Part shown: one piece after another, positions 35,081 to 41,768 of the stretch
Numbering within the stretch: position 1 is the stretch's first letter
Layout of the letters: each line of letters begins with the position of its first letter
NCBI GenBank assembly: GCA_902788785.1
Contig: CADALT010000018.1
Location: forward strand, 1 to 41,768
Length of the DNA: 41,768 nucleotides
Origin: an uncultured Ruminococcus sp.
Lineage (GTDB): Bacteria; Bacillota; Clostridia; Oscillospirales; Ruminococcaceae
Direction of reading: 5' to 3'
The notes under the pieces: model-generated
Told to the model about the DNA's origin: nothing
The model's database searches: none
What the model saw: the letters and a program-made list of their open reading frames with translations, nothing else
Program-made: the position numbers and the translations under genes

Positions 35081-35581
35081 ATGTTTTTAACGATAATACT
35101 TATGCTGATAAACTGTGTGATGCTTTTTCTTATGATACTGGCGGCAACGATATTTATGCCGTACCGTGGGCTGGCGAAGAATTTCCCTGAGGATATTCAG
35201 CAGCGTCTTGTGCCGAGGCTTGATGAGATAGACAAAAAGCCTGCCGCCCCGAGGATAGTGGGCGCAGTCATCATGATAATGCTGTGCATCGGCTTTTGTG
35301 TGAGCTTTGTCATAGGTTTTGCTGACGGCAGAGCAAACGGCTTTACTTTCTCAGGACACCTTGCAAGGTCGCTCATCATGGCTTTTGGCGTTAAAGCCTT
35401 CGATATAATAGGGCTTGATTATTTCCTGCTGACCAAAACACATTTCTTTCAGCATTTTTTCCCCGAGACTGAGGGCTGTGCAGGCTGGAAACAGTTCGGC
35501 TACAACCGCAAGCAGCAGCTAAGGCATTGCGTGTTCATGCTGATAGCTTGCGTGGTGATCTCATATCTTGTCAGCAGATAA
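35081..35581 (+). CDS. hypothetical membrane protein
   Basis: This 166-residue protein has hydrophobic segments near the N-terminus, in the middle (RIVGAVIMIMLCIGFCVSFV) and at the end, so about four membrane spans. I do not recognise the family. The ATG has AAGGAG 8 bases upstream; an in-frame GTG three codons earlier overlaps that site. It is the last gene of the operon begun at 33474. The palindromic repeat that closes the island begins 21 bases after its stop. Confidence 0.75.
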   Translation: MFLTIILMLINCVMLFLMILAATIFMPYRGLAKNFPEDIQQRLVPRLDEIDKKPAAPRIVGAVIMIMLCIGFCVSFVIGFADGRANGFTFSGHLARSLIMAFGVKAFDIIGLDYFLLTKTHFFQHFFPETEGCAGWKQFGYNRKQQLRHCVFMLIACVVISYLVSR

Positions 35582-35602
35582 GAACTTATGTGACAGCATA
35601 AT

Positions 35603-35731
35603 TAAGCGCAGGCTCTATAAAGAAGTTTTATTCAGACACTTCTGTTGTATCACAGCAGAAGTGTCTTTGCGTTATTTAGCGGAGAGCCTGCTAAGTGAAT
35701 AATGAATAGTGAAAAGTGAATAGTGAATAGT
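35603..35731 (-). repeat. palindromic intergenic repeat, right inverted copy
   Basis: This is the inverted counterpart of 50-178; the 88-bp core (35605-35692) differs at 4 positions. The nested perfect hairpin (35634-35644 with 35656-35666) may terminate the preceding operon. It continues into TGAATAGTGAA-type repeats that fold back on a TTATTCATTATTCAC segment. Confidence 0.85.
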
Positions 35732-35842
35732 TATTCATTATTCACTTTTCATTTAGCAGCACGCAGCAGCTGTAGTTTTCAAATACTTCTTTATTGCTGC
35801 TGCGCTTATGGTGCTGTCCTTTTATATAGTATAAGCGGTATG
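35732..35842 (+). repeat. second repeat unit with ATAAGCGGTATG tail
   Basis: TATTCAC-type units lead to a related palindrome (35755-35806, arms AGCAGC and GCTGCTGCGCT) and then to a tail ending ATAAGCGGTATG. The order and orientation match the left-edge repeat at 50-212. Hence the right edge carries an inverted plus a direct copy. Confidence 0.65.
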
Positions 35843-36132
35843 TTTCTAAAGAAATTTTAAGAGAATTATTAAGATAAAATAATATTAAACCTGAAATAAT
35901 AAATGAAATATTAAGAATGGGTATGTATAATATAAACTGTTGGGACACTTCAATAAACCGAATGAATGTGGACCATACACAAAAGTGCATAGGGGTTATG
36001 CACAAAGTGCATAGGAGCTATGCATAAAGTGCATAGGAGCTATGCACTTAGGAGAAGAACACAGTTTAACAAGTATGGCAGGGACAATAGATAACAGAAA
36101 ATGTCCGCCCCGAGAAAAGAAAGGAAGAAAAC
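35843..36132 (+). promoter_or_regulatory. 290-base AT-rich leader of the acyl-AMP ligase operon
   Basis: There is no gene here. A TATAAT at 35926-35931 has only a weak -35-like sequence upstream, so the promoter is uncertain. The stretch contains the three palindromic 22-bp repeats listed separately. AAAGGAAG lies just before the next start. Confidence 0.4.
35982..36047. repeat. three tandem 22-bp palindromic repeats
   Basis: Three adjoining units of AAAGTGCATAGGAGCTATGC plus two bases (35982-36003, 36004-36025, 36026-36047), the first slightly diverged. Each can form GTGCATA-TATGCAC hairpins. There are no spacers, so it is not CRISPR. It lies 85 bases before the ligase gene. Confidence 0.85.
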
Positions 36133-38040
36133 ATGAAAACTACCAAGCAGATCAACACCTGTACCATCGAGAGGAAGTTCCCCGAATGGGCAAAAGTGGA
36201 CCGTGTCATCAATGGCACACCCATCTACAACATGAACATCTTTGACAACATCATGTCCTTCAATCAGGACAACCTTGACGGCGAAGCGTTCGATTACTTC
36301 GGTACCAAGATAACCTACGGCGAACTGCCCGCACTGCGTGAAGCATATGCAAGGGGACTCAAACTTGCAGGTGTAAAGGAGGACGATGTTGTAACTTTAT
36401 GTATGCCAGTAAGTGTTGAGAACCTTATGATGCTGTTCGCTGTGAACCTTGTCAAGGCGATAAGCAACAACGTGAATTTCCTGTTCTTGAAGAATGATTT
36501 TGCGCTGTATACCAAGGATAAGGGCTCGGATGTTATAGTAACGCTCGATGCTTTTCTGCCTTATTTCGTGGATCATCTTGAAGATAACGGCATAAAGAAA
36601 GTCATCGTTATGAGTCTGGACGATATGCTGCCCGAGGATAAGAAGGGTATGTTCCTCGATACCTCGGAGATGCCCGAAAAGATGCAGGAAGTATTCAACA
36701 TCGAACAGATAGTCGAGTGCCTGAAAAACTTAGATAAGATAAAGGGTGTGGAGTTCATAAGGCTCGAAGACCTGAGAAAGGCAGGCGAGGCGAGCGATAT
36801 ACCCCTTGATCTGGGTCCCACAGACCTTGACCGTGATATAAGCTATTTCTACACCAGCGGCACCACCAACAAGCCCAAATGCGTGGTCTACAAGGAATAC
36901 TCACTCAATGCGTATGTTGAGATGCACGCAGGGCTTGATACACAGAATTTTGTAGGCGAAAGAAACTTCCAGTGCATACCCCTGACGCATATGACAGGCG
37001 AGAGAGTTTGCGCTATCATGCCGCTTGCAAGGGGCGGTACACTCGTACCCAGACCAATATACAACAAGTACACCTTTGCAAGGGACGTTTCCGAGACCGA
37101 GTGCAACTGCGTAGTTGCCACAGCAAGCTTCTACCTGATGAGCGTAAGGCAGGGCGTTATCTCGCCTGATGCGCTTGCTTGCCTGAGAAGACCTGCATCG
37201 GGCGGCGAGGCTGTAAACATCAACAGTGTGCGCAAGATAGATAAGTGGCTGCGTGATAACGGCTGTAATGTGAGATATTCGCTGGGCGGCGGTGCCAGTG
37301 AAGAGGGCGGCGCAACGCTGGTAACATACTTCATGGACGAAGAGACCAAAACCAACGAAACGGGTATGCCGCTGGAGCCGTTTGTTCATGTAAAGCTTGT
37401 GGACGATAACGGAGAACCTGTGGAGGAATGCGGAGTTCTGGCAAACCTGCACGCCACAAGCCCTGCGGCTGCGGACAGATATCTTAACAACCCCGAAGCC
37501 ACCGCAGAACGCTGGTACTATGATGAGGACGGCGTAAAATGGGGCGTTACGGGCGATATTGCCATGAGAAACGAGAACGGTTCGTATACCATCATGGGCA
37601 GAGCTTCCGACTCATATGTAGATGAGAACGGCAAGAGAGTTTACCTTTTCATGATAGAAAGCTCGCTGGACGAGAATGACCCCATAAACGAGTGGGAGAT
37701 AAGCGCTTTCAAGAACGGCAAGGGCGGCTATGATGTGGTAGGTCAGATAATACTTGACCCCAGGCAGGCAGAGCCCGATGCGGAGCTGGTAGAGTACATA
37801 TGCGATAAATATAAGCTTGACGCTGTAAAGTTCTATAAGGAGTTCGAGATAGGCGAGATAACCGCCAAGAGAGATTACATCCTGCTTACCCACGACTACG
37901 AGGGCTACTATGCACCATATGACAGCAAGCACCTGATGCTCGTGAACTATTCCGAGAGCGGTGACGATGTCAGGATAGTAGTTAAAAAGAAAGACGTAGA
38001 GATAGAGATAAACGAAAAGGTAAACAAGGAGGAACAGTAA
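36133..38040 (+). CDS. acyl-AMP ligase / acyl-CoA synthetase-like protein
   Basis: This 635-residue ANL-superfamily adenylate-forming enzyme has the phosphate loop YTSGTTNKPK near residue 240, a GGGASEEGG segment in the A5 region and WGVTGDIAM for A7. The C-terminal lysine segment reads GEITAKRDYIL. It is longer than usual, with an acidic insert of about 60 residues before the A3 loop and a charged tail after about 605. No carrier or condensation domain is attached, so it is not an NRPS. It forms an operon with the esterase gene one base downstream. It is outside the repeat-bounded island and lacks the shared operator. The substrate acid is unknown. Confidence 0.85.
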   Translation: MKTTKQINTCTIERKFPEWAKVDRVINGTPIYNMNIFDNIMSFNQDNLDGEAFDYFGTKITYGELPALREAYARGLKLAGVKEDDVVTLCMPVSVENLMMLFAVNLVKAISNNVNFLFLKNDFALYTKDKGSDVIVTLDAFLPYFVDHLEDNGIKKVIVMSLDDMLPEDKKGMFLDTSEMPEKMQEVFNIEQIVECLKNLDKIKGVEFIRLEDLRKAGEASDIPLDLGPTDLDRDISYFYTSGTTNKPKCVVYKEYSLNAYVEMHAGLDTQNFVGERNFQCIPLTHMTGERVCAIMPLARGGTLVPRPIYNKYTFARDVSETECNCVVATASFYLMSVRQGVISPDALACLRRPASGGEAVNINSVRKIDKWLRDNGCNVRYSLGGGASEEGGATLVTYFMDEETKTNETGMPLEPFVHVKLVDDNGEPVEECGVLANLHATSPAAADRYLNNPEATAERWYYDEDGVKWGVTGDIAMRNENGSYTIMGRASDSYVDENGKRVYLFMIESSLDENDPINEWEISAFKNGKGGYDVVGQIILDPRQAEPDAELVEYICDKYKLDAVKFYKEFEIGEITAKRDYILLTHDYEGYYAPYDSKHLMLVNYSESGDDVRIVVKKKDVEIEINEKVNKEEQ

Positions 38041-38041
38041 G

Positions 38042-40051
38042 ATGAGAGGCACAAAGATATTATCCGTGATGCTGTCAGCGGCACTGCTGGCAAGCGGTGC
38101 GAATTTAAAGGCATTCGCAGAGGAGACTAATCAGCAGATACCCTACAGCACATATAACTATGTGGCGCTGGGCGACAGTATCGCCGCAGGTTTTGGTCTG
38201 GCAGGGGGCGACCTTGCCAAGGACCCTGCGCTGGTCATAACCGATGAACTGCTGGCTGACCCTGTACAGGGGGCATATCCTGCCATATTCACGCAGTACA
38301 TCAGCGAACTGGGCGAAAAGTACGGCGTGGAGGTAAAGGGTACAAATCTGGCTTCGACAGCCTACCGTGCGGAGGATATCGAGAAAACGCTGAGAAATCA
38401 GGGATATAAAGGCGAATTTGCAGCCTCGATACTGGATACATATGTTGGCAATGGTGCAAGCGATGTGCTCTCGCCATACCACGATATTTACAATAAATAT
38501 CTGACCGAGGCAGACCTCGTCAGCATACAGCTGGGTGGAAATGACATTGTCATGAGTATAATACCCGAGATGACCGAGAGCGAGAACCCTGTGCTGAGGG
38601 CAACGGGCATCTCACTGATGCTTACCCTGTTCGGCACAGACCAGAAAACTGCCCTGGGCGGCGGCTTGCAGATAATACAGCAGAACAAGGACTCCATCAC
38701 GTCTGAGACTTTCATCGAGGCGGCTGCTTATATGCAGAATATCGGCGCAAGGGCGGAAGAACTGGTAAATGAATCCGCAAACCATGTAAAGGGCGTTGTT
38801 ACTGCGGTACAGGAGATAAACGATGATGCGGATATCGCTCTGGTAGGTATGTACAATCCTTACCGTACAGCGGAAGCCTCCGAGGAGACAGCGGCGGATA
38901 TTTCCGATATACTGGGCAAGCTGTACTCACAGGCTGCCGATACTGCCGCAGAGACCGAGGACGAGCTGACCTCCGACGGCGAGCAGACAAAGGACTACAT
39001 CGAAAAGATCAGTGATAAGGTCGAAAATATCGAAGATATGAAGACTGTAGTCCAAAAGTACGATGCTGCGCCCGAGGCTGAAAAGCTGATGGATACTGTC
39101 AAGGGATATGACGATATCAACGAGGTCAAGGCGCTGGCAGAGATAATGAAGCATTCGGGCGGCAGCCCCGCACAGCAGGAGCTTATGCAGCAGATGAAGA
39201 AATACAACAACATCGAAGAGCTGCAAAAAGCCATTGATATAGTCAAGGAGAACGATGATGTCAGCGAGCTGAAGGACCTGGCAGGCGTTATGGAAAAGTA
39301 TCGTACTGCCGAGGGAAATGCAACTGCACAGGCTATCGCAAAGAAGATAGCAGGACCTATGATGATGCAGATGGCAGGCAGGAACGTTGATCCTCAGATG
39401 AAGCTGCTCAACACAAAGTTAAAGGCTATAGCAGAGGAAACAGGCGCAACATACGTGGACGTATACGGTATATCTCCCGAAACTGACAGCGACCCACACC
39501 CCAATGCAAACGGTCATAAGGAGATAGCAGGCATTCTGTTTGATACGATGTCGGGTAAGGTCAGCGAGAGAATGGAGGCTATGGACGAGGTAACTTCGGA
39601 CGGTGAGGACGTGACTTCCGATATCGAGGTGACTTCCGACGAGGAGAAGAATGAGCCTCAGCCCATGGAAGATGAGCCCAAGGCAGAACCTCAGCCCACT
39701 GCGCAAGAACCCAAAGACGAGCCCAAGTCTGCGCAGGAAGAGCCTAAGAACGACCCCGTGCCCGTACAGGACGAACCTAAGAATGACCCCAAACCCGTGC
39801 AGGACGAACCAAAGAATGAGCCAAAGGACGAGCCTGCGGATAAGAATGAGGCTTACAAGGGCGGAGACATAAACGGCGACGGTCAGGTGGACGTGAGCGA
39901 TATCGCAGCGGCTGCGGCACACATCAAGGGCGTTTCACCCCTTGACGAAGAGGCAGCCAAGCGTGCGGACGTAAACGGTGACGGCAAGCTGAATGTTACC
40001 GACATAGCCCTCATAGCGGCACATATAAAAGGCATAAAAGCGATAGTCTGA
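38042..40051 (+). CDS. secreted SGNH/GDSL esterase with helical insert and type I dockerin
   Basis: This 669-residue protein has a signal peptide (1-26, cut near AFAEE). The SGNH blocks are ALGDSIAAG (Ser46), QLGGND (165-168) and DPHPNANGH (His486). Between the last two, about 280-435, is a helical insert with repeated motifs such as MKKYNNIEELQKA and VVQKYDAAPEAEK. A Pro/Glu/Lys-rich linker (about 530-605) follows. The dockerin (607-669) has two calcium loops, DINGDGQVDVSD and DVNGDGKLNVTD. It should act outside the cell, attached to a cohesin. The family suggests deacetylation of plant polysaccharide, but this is not shown. A ribosome binding site lies at the end of the ligase gene. Confidence 0.92.
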   Translation: MRGTKILSVMLSAALLASGANLKAFAEETNQQIPYSTYNYVALGDSIAAGFGLAGGDLAKDPALVITDELLADPVQGAYPAIFTQYISELGEKYGVEVKGTNLASTAYRAEDIEKTLRNQGYKGEFAASILDTYVGNGASDVLSPYHDIYNKYLTEADLVSIQLGGNDIVMSIIPEMTESENPVLRATGISLMLTLFGTDQKTALGGGLQIIQQNKDSITSETFIEAAAYMQNIGARAEELVNESANHVKGVVTAVQEINDDADIALVGMYNPYRTAEASEETAADISDILGKLYSQAADTAAETEDELTSDGEQTKDYIEKISDKVENIEDMKTVVQKYDAAPEAEKLMDTVKGYDDINEVKALAEIMKHSGGSPAQQELMQQMKKYNNIEELQKAIDIVKENDDVSELKDLAGVMEKYRTAEGNATAQAIAKKIAGPMMMQMAGRNVDPQMKLLNTKLKAIAEETGATYVDVYGISPETDSDPHPNANGHKEIAGILFDTMSGKVSERMEAMDEVTSDGEDVTSDIEVTSDEEKNEPQPMEDEPKAEPQPTAQEPKDEPKSAQEEPKNDPVPVQDEPKNDPKPVQDEPKNEPKDEPADKNEAYKGGDINGDGQVDVSDIAAAAAHIKGVSPLDEEAAKRADVNGDGKLNVTDIALIAAHIKGIKAIV

Positions 40052-40087
40052 AATATATTGATCGCCTTATATGTCGATCACTATAAA

Positions 40088-40127
40088 ACACAGCATCTCG
40101 GGAGTTTTTCGGGGTGCTGTGCTTTTG
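40088..40127 (+). terminator. intrinsic terminator after the dockerin esterase
   Basis: The arms (A)CACAGCA..CTC and GGGGTGCTGTG pair around a T-rich loop and are followed by CTTTTGCTT. It lies 37 bases after the stop. Confidence 0.75.
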
Positions 40128-40139
40128 CTTGCCGATGGA

Positions 40140-40168
40140 TTGACTTTTCTGCCATATCGGTGTAAAAT
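40140..40168 (+). promoter_or_regulatory. promoter of the NimA-like gene
   Basis: TTGACT (40140-40145), a 17-base spacer and TAAAAT (40163-40168), about 35 bases before the start. Confidence 0.65.
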
Positions 40169-40207
40169 AAATAAAGAGAAATTTCACAGGATACGGAGGT
40201 AGTGAGA

Positions 40208-40678
40208 ATGCGACGCAAAGACAGAGAGATCACCGACAGTGCTGCTATTGAGAGCTTTATCGCAGGGGAGCAGATAATAAGGGTAGCTTTTTATGACGAG
40301 GGCGAGATCTATATAGTTCCCCTGAATTACGGGTATATAAACGAAAATGGGAAGTACAGCTTTTATTTCCACGGGGCTAAGGCAGGACGAAAGTACGGGC
40401 TTGCCAAGGCTTCTCCGAAGGTCGGGTTTGAGATAGACGGCAATTATCAGCTGCTTGAAGCGGACAAAGCCTGCGATTATTCGGCGAGGTTTGAGAGCGT
40501 CATCGGCACGGGGACGCTGACTCTTGTGGAGGACAGGGAAGAGAAGGTCAAGGGGCTTGATGCGCTTATGGCACAGACTTCACGTAAAGGCGGCTGGGAG
40601 TATAATGATGCCATGCTGAATGCGGTTGCGGTATTCAGGCTCGATGTTGATAAGCTGACCTGCAAGGCAAAGGGTTAA
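40208..40678 (+). CDS. pyridoxamine 5'-phosphate oxidase-like (NimA-type) flavin-binding protein
   Basis: This 156-residue split-barrel protein has the family's EIYIVPLNYGYI and FHGAKAGRKYGLAKASPKVGFEI blocks (the latter in parts), typical of small FMN- or heme-binding proteins annotated as NimA-like or PNPOx family. It is probably a cytosolic flavin reductase or binding protein; a role in nitroimidazole resistance cannot be assumed. I use the ATG with GGAGG 8 bases upstream; an in-frame GTG two codons earlier is less likely. It is monocistronic. Confidence 0.88.
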   Translation: MRRKDREITDSAAIESFIAGEQIIRVAFYDEGEIYIVPLNYGYINENGKYSFYFHGAKAGRKYGLAKASPKVGFEIDGNYQLLEADKACDYSARFESVIGTGTLTLVEDREEKVKGLDALMAQTSRKGGWEYNDAMLNAVAVFRLDVDKLTCKAKG

Positions 40679-40999
40679 GCATCGCAGGAGCTGTTAAACG
40701 CCAATGGCGCAGATACGCCATCCTGCCCGAAGTACACCCCTCGGTACACCTTGGGTACACCTTATGGTACACCCTGAAACGGCGTATTTTCGGGTAAAGT
40801 ACGCCGGTACGCCATAAATGCAAGTTATCTTTTTATATATATCAGCCGGGCTTTATAAAGTATTATCATAATTTATATAAGAAAATAAAAAAGGGGCGTA
40901 CAGGCGTACCAACGGCTTGATACAGGCATTTGAGAATGTCCCATAGGGTGTCCCGAGGGTGTACCATGGCGTACCCTTAGACGTATCATCACAAAAACA
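40679..40999. repeat. gene-free stretch with GGTACACC-type repeats
   Basis: There is no convincing gene. Four GTACACC units with a spacing of about 11-12 bases lie at 40732-40773. Related GGCGTACC, GGGTGTCC and GGGTGTACC units in the opposite sense occur at 40894-40975. The two groups could pair into a long imperfect stem. Confidence 0.6.
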
Positions 41000-41002
41000 G
41001 AA

Positions 41003-41036
41003 AAATCCTGACAAGTCATAATACCTGTCAGGATTT
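41003..41036 (-). terminator. intrinsic terminator of the truncated minus-strand gene
   Basis: 11-bp arms AAATCCTGACA and TGTCAGGATTT enclose 12 bases. On the minus strand T-rich sequence follows. It lies 32 bases after the stop of the gene fragment. Confidence 0.85.
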
Positions 41037-41067
41037 CGTTATATTGCGTAATATAGCCGTTTATGAA

Positions 41068-41142
41068 TTACTTCATAGCCTCTTCAACAGCAACTGCGCA
41101 AGCAACAGTAGCACCGACCATCGGGTTGTTGCCCATGCAATG
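41068..41142 (-). pseudogene. 3' remnant of an interrupted gene
   Basis: Read on the minus strand, 24 codons end MGNNPMVGATVACAVAVEEA followed by MK and a stop, and a TGA closes the frame just upstream of His-Cys. Its own terminator follows, so this is the true 3' end of a gene whose body has been displaced. I do not recognise the family. The break, within about 41130-41150, is next to an integrase and is probably its attachment site. Confidence 0.65.
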
Positions 41143-41160
41143 TCAAAAAAATTTACTGTT
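41120..41160. other. probable attachment site (att) of the right-hand mobile element
   Basis: Coding-like sequence of the interrupted gene stops here and AT-rich sequence begins, about 200 bases before the integrase gene. The exact core cannot be fixed without the other end of the element. Confidence 0.45.
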
Positions 41161-41300
41161 ACGAGAAGTGACTTGCAATGACGAGAAAAGCCCGTAACTA
41201 CGCCGTTATAACGCATTGTCGAAAATTTATCAAAATCTATTTTGACGGCGTTTTACTCACAAAAATTTATTTTTGGGTGACAAATGGGTGACAAAAATGC

Positions 41301-41330
41301 TTGACTTTTTCGGGTGTGGCGCGCTATAAT
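41301..41330 (+). promoter_or_regulatory. promoter of the integrase gene
   Basis: TTGACT (41301-41306), an 18-base spacer and TATAAT (41325-41330), 16 bases before the start codon. Confidence 0.75.
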
Positions 41331-41346
41331 AAATGAGGGTGATCTT

Positions 41347-41768
41347 ATGGCAGATATCAACGCTCGCAAGCGTGGAAAGAAATGGGAATACTACTTTGAG
41401 ATAGCCAAAATGGACGGCAAGCGAAAGCGTATCAGCAAGGGCGGTTTCAATACAAAGGCAGAAGCGGTCAGCGAAGGTGTCAAGGCTATGCACGAATACC
41501 AGACCGCAGGCACAGTGAACACGCCTTCCGAACTTTCCATGCACGACTACCTCAATTACTGGATCGAGATGTACTGTATCCCGAATTTGAAACCAACGAC
41601 TGTTACTAACTATAAAAAGTATATCAGGCTTCACATATCTCCGAAGATCGGCAAGTACCGTCTTGCTACGATCACAGCGGAACAGCTCCAGAAGCTGATC
41701 AACGATATGGTCGCTAACGGTTACAGCAAGAATACCGTCATCGGCATCAAGGGTGTGCTGTCAAGCAG
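41347..41768 (+). CDS. tyrosine recombinase / integrase, Tn916 type (partial)
   Basis: The first 140 codons of a phage-type integrase run off the window. Residues 1-50 (ARKRGKKWEYYFEIAKMDGK, then RKRISKGGFNTKAEA) form the small arm-binding domain seen in Tn916-like integrases. Residues about 65-140 (SMHDYLNYWIEMY, LKPTTVTNYKKYI, YSKNTVIGIKGVLSS) are the SAM-like core-binding domain. The catalytic domain lies beyond the edge. GAGGGTGAT precedes the ATG. The gene points away from the interrupted gene, so it belongs to an element extending to the right and not to the metallophore island. Confidence 0.9.
   Translation, partial: MADINARKRGKKWEYYFEIAKMDGKRKRISKGGFNTKAEAVSEGVKAMHEYQTAGTVNTPSELSMHDYLNYWIEMYCIPNLKPTTVTNYKKYIRLHISPKIGKYRLATITAEQLQKLINDMVANGYSKNTVIGIKGVLSS

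Noticed and set aside
1-35600. Integrase at the right edge as the mobiliser of the metallophore island
   Set aside because: The interrupted gene and integrase orientation show that its element extends rightwards from about 41140, more than 5 kb beyond the island.
35982-36047. Possible CRISPR array
   Set aside because: The 22-bp units are contiguous and palindromic with no unique spacers, and no cas genes are present.
36133-38040. A second NRPS loading enzyme belonging to the metallophore island
   Set aside because: It lies outside the flanking repeats, lacks the shared operator and is operonic with a dockerin esterase.
199-41634. Numerous 60-200 codon open frames antisense to the large genes
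   Set aside because: They mirror codon structure of real genes, lack ribosome binding sites and recognisable domains, and lie wholly inside the genes listed.
1-41768. tRNA or rRNA genes
   Set aside because: No cloverleaf or rRNA-like sequence was noticed in the intergenic regions, including beside the integrase.

Overview
The window looks like chromosome of an anaerobic, fibre-degrading Firmicute close to Ruminococcus (Oscillospiraceae). The reasons are a secreted esterase ending in a type I dockerin, Gram-positive style ribosome binding sites and sigma-A promoters, and a Tn916-type integrase. The genus is an inference from these signs and not the result of a search.

The main content (about 200-35600) is an island that would make and transport a nonribosomal thiazoline metallophore of the yersiniabactin / pyochelin / equibactin type. 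A 13-gene minus-strand operon (21899 down to 216) starts at one near-ideal promoter at about 22168-22140. In transcription order it encodes: a Ser-type thioesterase, a saccharopine-dehydrogenase-like oxidoreductase, a free carrier protein, two tandem stand-alone condensation-like enzymes, a second Ser-type thioesterase, an Sfp-type phosphopantetheinyl transferase, an aryl-AMP ligase, a large NRPS (ArCP-Cy-A[E-like]-PCP-Cy-A-PCP), a thioesterase-carrier fusion with a Cys nucleophile, a second NRPS (TubC-type docking-Cy-A-PCP), another Cys-type thioesterase, and a thiazolinyl imine reductase. All three adenylation domains read as cysteine-activating, which suggests an aryl cap followed by up to three cysteine-derived rings. 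No salicylate synthase is in the window, and the aryl ligase pocket is atypical (Phe236, Asp240). The starter acid is therefore open.

Transport and control occupy 22237-35581. There is a YbtP/YbtQ (IrtA/IrtB)-like ABC pair, a TetR regulator with its own paired operators, a LolD/FtsX-type ABC system whose permease carries a long acidic helical insert, and a divergent ECF transporter operon (S, T and fused A-A'). A further operon encodes a membrane protein, a BAAT-like alpha/beta hydrolase and a second membrane protein. A 16-bp palindrome of the form GTTA-N8-TAAC recurs at the control regions of the biosynthetic, ABC-pair, ABC/ECF and hydrolase operons. I did not see it in the intergenic DNA outside the island. 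Five promoters share a perfect extended -10 element and a 17-bp spacer. The island is bracketed by about 128-bp inverted copies of a palindromic intergenic repeat.

To the right lie unrelated genes: an acyl-AMP ligase and a dockerin-bearing SGNH esterase in one operon, a NimA-like flavin-binding protein, a repeat-rich gap, and the left end of an integrated mobile element. That element has truncated the 3' end of a minus-strand gene, and its integrase runs off the window.
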